Shown: positions 60,691-64,000 of the stretch, in pieces
How the letters are laid out: each line of letters starts with the position of its first letter
Numbering within the stretch: the stretch's first letter is position 1
Assembly (NCBI RefSeq): GCF_027595985.1
Contig: NC_073311.1
Coordinates: forward strand, 47,319,963 to 47,383,962
DNA from: Sorex araneus
Taxonomy: Eukaryota > Chordata > Mammalia > Eulipotyphla > Soricidae
Direction: 5' to 3'
DNA length: 64,000 bases
Notes under the pieces: model-generated
Seen by the model: the letters and a program-made list of their open reading frames with translations, nothing else
Databases searched by the model: none
What the model was told of the DNA's origin: nothing
Made by a program: the position numbers and the translations under genes

Positions 60691-60944
60691 TTTTTTTTTT
60701 TTTTTTTAAAGAGACTCTGGTACTGCCGAGAGCTGCTCTGCACCCTATAGGCGTGGAACCCCTTCTCCTCGGGAGAGCCTTTCCCGAAGGCCTCGCGCTA
60801 GTGTGGGTTGGGCTGGGGGGTGCTGGGAAGCAGGACGCAGCCCGCTGGGGCCCACTCCAGCGCGGGGACCCCTGCAGACATGGCCCTTGGTGCCAGCCCT
60901 GAGTGTGCCGCAGGGTGTTGACGCGGGGTCTCTCTGTCTGACAG

Positions 60945-60979
60945 GTCCTTCCTCTGTACCCACACCCGAGGGACGCGAC
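60945..60979 (+). other. TCP11L2: TCP11L2 exon 2, 5' UTR part
   Basis: The acceptor TCTCTCTGTCTGACAG ends at 60944 with a good pyrimidine tract. 35 bases of untranslated sequence precede the ATG. The frame is open through this part, so the start is chosen by homology with human TCP11L2. Confidence 0.8.
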
Positions 60980-61136
60980 ATGCCCTTCAACGGCGAGAAG
61001 CAGTGCCTGGGCGAGGACCAGCCCAGTGATTCCGACTCCTCGCAGTTCCTGGAGAGCCTGGCTTCCCTCAGTGACTCCGAGTGCTCCGGCCAGGGCTTTG
61101 CCAGCGACCCCTCCAGCAAATCCAGCTCTCCTACTT
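60980..61136 (+). CDS. TCP11L2: TCP11L2 first coding exon (partial gene)
   Basis: Encodes the first 52 residues of T-complex 11-like protein 2, starting MPFNGEKQCLGEDQPSDSDS and continuing with a Ser/Asp-rich stretch (ESLASLSDSECSGQ, SDPSSKSSSPT) that aligns closely with the human N-terminus. The exon ends CCTACTT/GTAAGT, leaving one base of the next codon. The TCP11 domain begins after this exon, in sequence to the right of the window. Human TCP11L2 is about 519 residues. TCP11-family proteins are best known from sperm function; the role of TCP11L2 is poorly defined. The exon is intact, and Ser- and acid-rich with no membrane segment. The head-to-head neighbour CKAP4 agrees with the human gene order. 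Confidence 0.93.
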
Positions 61137-61628
61137 GTAAGTTGGGAGGGGATCAGGGCTGGGGCGGGGCGGGGCAGGGGGAGGGTCCCAGCTAGTCCAC
61201 GGTGCCCCCTACCCTCCGGCTTAGATCTCTCCAAATAGCACGTGGCGTCCAGGGACTCACTCATAGTGCTCTGTGGGGTAGTCACCAAAATGTGCAGCTC
61301 ACCCCATTTTTCCTTGCCTCTGGTGGTCATTTTTGTGGACTTCTTTCAAGCATACACTCCAACCAGTCTTTCCTAATCACTTCTGGTTCACATGGAAGGA
61401 AACTTGCCCCAAGTTTAAGGGTCAGGCAGGAAATAAAGGTTTCCTGATGGTTTCAAAACCTCTTTTGCACATCAGCCCCGGAAGGTGCCCGCAAAGAGAA
61501 TTGCTCCATGCCTGGGCTGGGAGCAGGGGCTGGGGTGGGGTGGGTGGGTCGGTGTGTAGGAAACAGGTGAATGACCAGCTTCCTTTTTCCGGATACAGAA
61601 GCTAAAGATGCATAAAGTGGGTATGCTT
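61137..61628 (+). other. TCP11L2 intron 2, start
   Basis: Donor GTAAGT at 61137. The following 490 bases are single-copy with no exon recognised. Confidence 0.6.
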
Positions 61629-61629
61629 G

Positions 61630-61808
61630 TCTTTTTTTTTGTTTGTTTTTTTCTGGGCCAAACCTGGCAGTGCTCAGGGCTTACTCCTACGTCTGTGCTC
61701 AGGGATCACTCCCGATGGGGCTCAGGGGTGGCATTTGAGTGCTGGGAATGGACCCCGGGTCACCTGTGTGCAAGACAGGAGCCCTACCTATTGTACTATT
61801 GTTTTGGC
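61630..61808 (-). mobile_element. Family A SINE, old
   Basis: Antisense: GGGCCAAACCTGGCAGTGCT, GACCCCGGGTCACCTGTGTG and GTACTATTGTTTTGGCCC. Confidence 0.82.
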
Positions 61809-61842
61809 CCTGTTTCTGTTTATATATATATATATATTATTT

Positions 61843-62087
61843 TCACTGTCACTGTCATCCTACTGCTCATCGATTTGCTCGAGCAGGCACCAATAATGTC
61901 TCCATTGTGAGACTTGCTGTTACTGTTTTTGGCATATCAAATACGCCATGGGTAGCTTGCCAGGCTCTGCCATGCGGGTGGGATACTCTCGGTAGCTTGC
62001 CAGGCTCTCCGAGAGGGGCAGAGGAATCGAACCCGGGTTGGCCGCGTGCAAGGCAAACGCCCTACTCGCTGGGCTATTGCTCCAACC
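61843..62087 (-). mobile_element. Family B SINE
   Basis: Complete antisense copy: tail CACTGTCACTGTCATCC, body with both GGCAAGCTACC repeats, and head ending TGGGCTATTGCTCCAACC. A (TA)n run lies just before it at 61818-61837. Confidence 0.93.
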
Positions 62088-62258
62088 TTATTTTATTTTA
62101 TTTTATTTTATTTGCTTTTTTGGGTCACACCTCCTGACTTTGCACTCAGGAGTTACTCCTGTTGGTGCTTTAGGGACTATATGGGATGTCGGGGATTGAA
62201 CCTGGGTCGACTGCATGCAAGGCAAACACCCTCCCTGCTGTACTATTGCTCCAGCCCC
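62088..62258 (-). mobile_element. Family A SINE with (TTTTA)n tail
   Basis: Antisense copy with an internal deletion near the 3' end (GGGTCACACCTCCTGACTTT). It directly abuts the family B copy. Confidence 0.92.
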
Positions 62259-62369
62259 CTATATTGGCCTTTTAGATAGGAAATTGAACACTTAAACTGA
62301 CAAATCAGAGAAGCAGCTAATATTTGGTGTGGTGACATGTAGGCTCCACAAGAAAGTCTGCTCCTATCT

Positions 62370-62500
62370 GTCTTTCTGGTTGGGGGACCACACTCAACAC
62401 TGCTCACTGCCTGTTCTTGGCTCTCTTCCTCAGGGCAATCGGCCCTGGCCAAGTGCAAGGTAAATGCCTTGATCCCTGTTCCTGTCTCCCCAGCCCCCTT
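62370..62500 (-). mobile_element. Family A SINE remnant
   Basis: Antisense: GGGGACCACACTCAACACTG, GGCCAAGTGCAAGGTAAATG and CTGTCTCCCCAGCCCC. Confidence 0.6.
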
Positions 62501-62529
62501 ATTTACTTATTTGCAATGTACGCGTTCTT

Positions 62530-62890
62530 GGTCTAAGAATTTGGAAAGTCAAAAGTATAAAGAAAAGAAAATATTGCCTATAATATCATCCACAGATGGC
62601 AGCTGCTAGCACTTAGTCATAATATCACTTTTCACAGGACGTGTGTATGTGTATAGTCTTTCACTTAGTGTTATAACTACAATGTTTACTCATGATAAAA
62701 TAAATTTAAAACATTAAATGTTTTTATGGCTGTAACTATCCCATCAAGTGAACAGATTATGAAATATTTCACAGATTTATCATTGGACGTTTAGTTAGTT
62801 TCCTTTTTTTGCTGTCACAAAGAGAACTTCGTGAACATCTTGATGCATTTAGCCTTTCTAGGAATTCTTTTAGATATAATTACATTTTCA
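62530..62890 (-). mobile_element. Ancient L1 3' UTR, antisense
   Basis: GTTTTTATGGCTGTAACTAT, TCATTGGACGTTTAGTTAGT, TTTTTTTGCTGTCACAAAGA and GAACATCTTGATGCATTTAG match the order of old mammalian L1 3' ends on the minus strand. Confidence 0.7.
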
Positions 62891-63250
62891 ATCAGTGAGC
62901 ACAGACATTTTCAGGGAGAATCTTAATGGGATAGAGAAGTGGCCAGATGGCTCTATGATGTTCAGTTTCCACTTCTTTGTCTTCTCTCACTCTCTATTCT
63001 ATGGGGGTTGAGGCCACCAGTATAGTACATAGGTATCCAGAAAAAGAGTTTTAGTAATTCTTTGTATTAGTATTTCTTCCTCTTCCCTCCCCCTCATCTC
63101 CTTTTCTCTGCCCTCTCCTAAGCTTCTCCATCTCCTTTACCCCCTTCATCACCATCATCATCATCATCATCGTAGGCAGCAAAATATTTCCAGTACCATT
63201 GTGATCATGAATTTTAATGATCAAAAACTTAGTCCCAATAGCTCGTTCAA
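62891..63250. other. Unique intronic spacer
   Basis: Contains a short (CAT)n at 63158-63173. No exon recognised. Confidence 0.35.
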
Positions 63251-63267
63251 AGAGACATGCTTTATTA

Positions 63268-63772
63268 TTTTTTAATTTTTTTTAAATGAATCTCCATGAG
63301 ATACAGTTACGGATTTACAAACTTTGGCGATCACGTTTCAGTGAGACAATGATTGAGCACCCATCCCTCCACCAGTGCACATTCTCCACCACCAATGTTC
63401 CCAGTACCCCTCCCGCCACCACCGCCACTCCCCCTTCCCCTTGCCTCTGTGGCAGGCACATTCCCTTTTACTCTCTCTGTCCTTTTGGGTGGTATGGTTT
63501 GCAGTACAGGTACGAAGTGGTCATCATGTTCACTCATAGTCTGTATTCAGCACGCATCTCCCATGCCGAGCGAGCCCTCCAAGCATCATTTACTTGGTGG
63601 CCCCTTCTCTATCCCAGCTGCCTTTTCCCCCAGCATGTGAAGCCATGGAGCCATCCTCCTGGCCCTTACCTCTACTATCCTTGAGTGTTAGTCTCCCATT
63701 ATGTTACTTTATATTCCACAGATGAGTGCAATCATTCTATATCTGTCCCCCTCTCTCTGACTCATTTCACTT
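63268..63772 (-). mobile_element. L1 3' end with 16-bp TSD
   Basis: Antisense 5'-truncated L1 (TTTAAATGAATCTCCATGAG to CTCTCTGACTCATTTCACTT). GAGACATGCTTTATTA (63252-63267) and GAGACATGCGTTATTA (63773-63788) are the duplication. Confidence 0.93.
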
Positions 63773-63884
63773 GAGACATGCGTTATTAGAATAGTTTCTT
63801 AGAGTTTTCAGAATTACCTAGAATAATTCTTTTTATTACTACTTCCTCATGAGTAGATTCTCTAGCTTATAAAATTTATTTTTA

Positions 63885-64000
63885 CATTAATTCTTTATGT
63901 GTATTGAGTTTTTGCTGTGTTCTCTAAGTTACCTTATTTAATGACCTTAATTCAGCTATCTGAGATGGTGATCTGTGCCTCAGTGAGGTAAAATGATAAC
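63885..64000 (+). mobile_element. MIR fragment at window edge (tentative)
   Basis: TTTATGTGTATTGAGTTTTT then GCTGTGTTCTCTAAGT, GTGATCTGTGCCTCAGTGAG and GTAAAATGATA follow the MIR order, incomplete at the edge. Confidence 0.5.

Noticed and set aside
1461-62087. Dozens of perfect or near-perfect box B motifs and tRNA-like heads as tRNA genes
   Set aside because: They continue into SINE bodies and tails with flanking duplications, and lack a proper acceptor stem.

Overview
The window is mammalian nuclear DNA, most likely from a shrew (Soricidae, probably Sorex). Interspersed repeats dominate it. The commonest is a tRNA-derived SINE beginning with a GGGCTGGAGCGATAGCACAG-type head, with a perfect RNA polymerase III box B, a body ending in GTGTGACCCAAAAAGC and an A tail. 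From memory this is the soricid SOR-type SINE. I could not run a repeat library, so the family name is recall; the structure and the target-site duplications are read from the sequence.

Only two protein-coding genes are supported, and they are arranged head to head. CKAP4 (CLIMP-63/p63) lies on the minus strand and is complete. Coding exon 1 is 16301-15909, the intron is 15908-10379, and exon 2 is 10378-9065. The product is an intact 568-residue type II ER membrane protein. The 3' UTR ends at a poly(A) signal at 7955-7950. TCP11L2 lies on the plus strand and is partial. Its CpG-island promoter and non-coding first exon lie within about 50420-52200, and its first coding exon is 60980-61136. 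The rest of the gene lies beyond the right edge. The CKAP4-TCP11L2 neighbourhood is the same as on human chromosome 12q23, as I recall it.

Layout: 1-7929 is sequence downstream of CKAP4, holding two near-identical L1 3' ends in inverted orientation, a composite retroelement, a roughly 30-bp minisatellite and CA-rich repeats. 7930-16400 is CKAP4. 16300-17560 is its GC-rich promoter with a roughly 39-bp minisatellite. 17560-50400 is the intergenic region, rich in SINEs, L1 pieces and large tetranucleotide arrays. 50420-52200 is the TCP11L2 CpG island with a roughly 120-bp tandem repeat of Sp/KLF-like sites. 52200-60944 is TCP11L2 intron 1. 60945-61136 is exon 2, and the remainder is intron 2.

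The more interesting material is in the retroelements. There is a 0.6-0.8 kb composite element family that joins a GC-rich 5' module to an L1-type 3' UTR; two copies are each bounded by one pair of target-site duplications. A second SINE family carries the same tRNA head on an unrelated body with an internal repeat and a non-A tail, and there is one headless, longer copy of that body. Other items are a SINE with box B triplicated, tRNA-Ala/ID-like fragments, and an L1 with a twin-priming inversion. I saw no viral genes, no CRISPR arrays, no rRNA and no functional tRNA genes.
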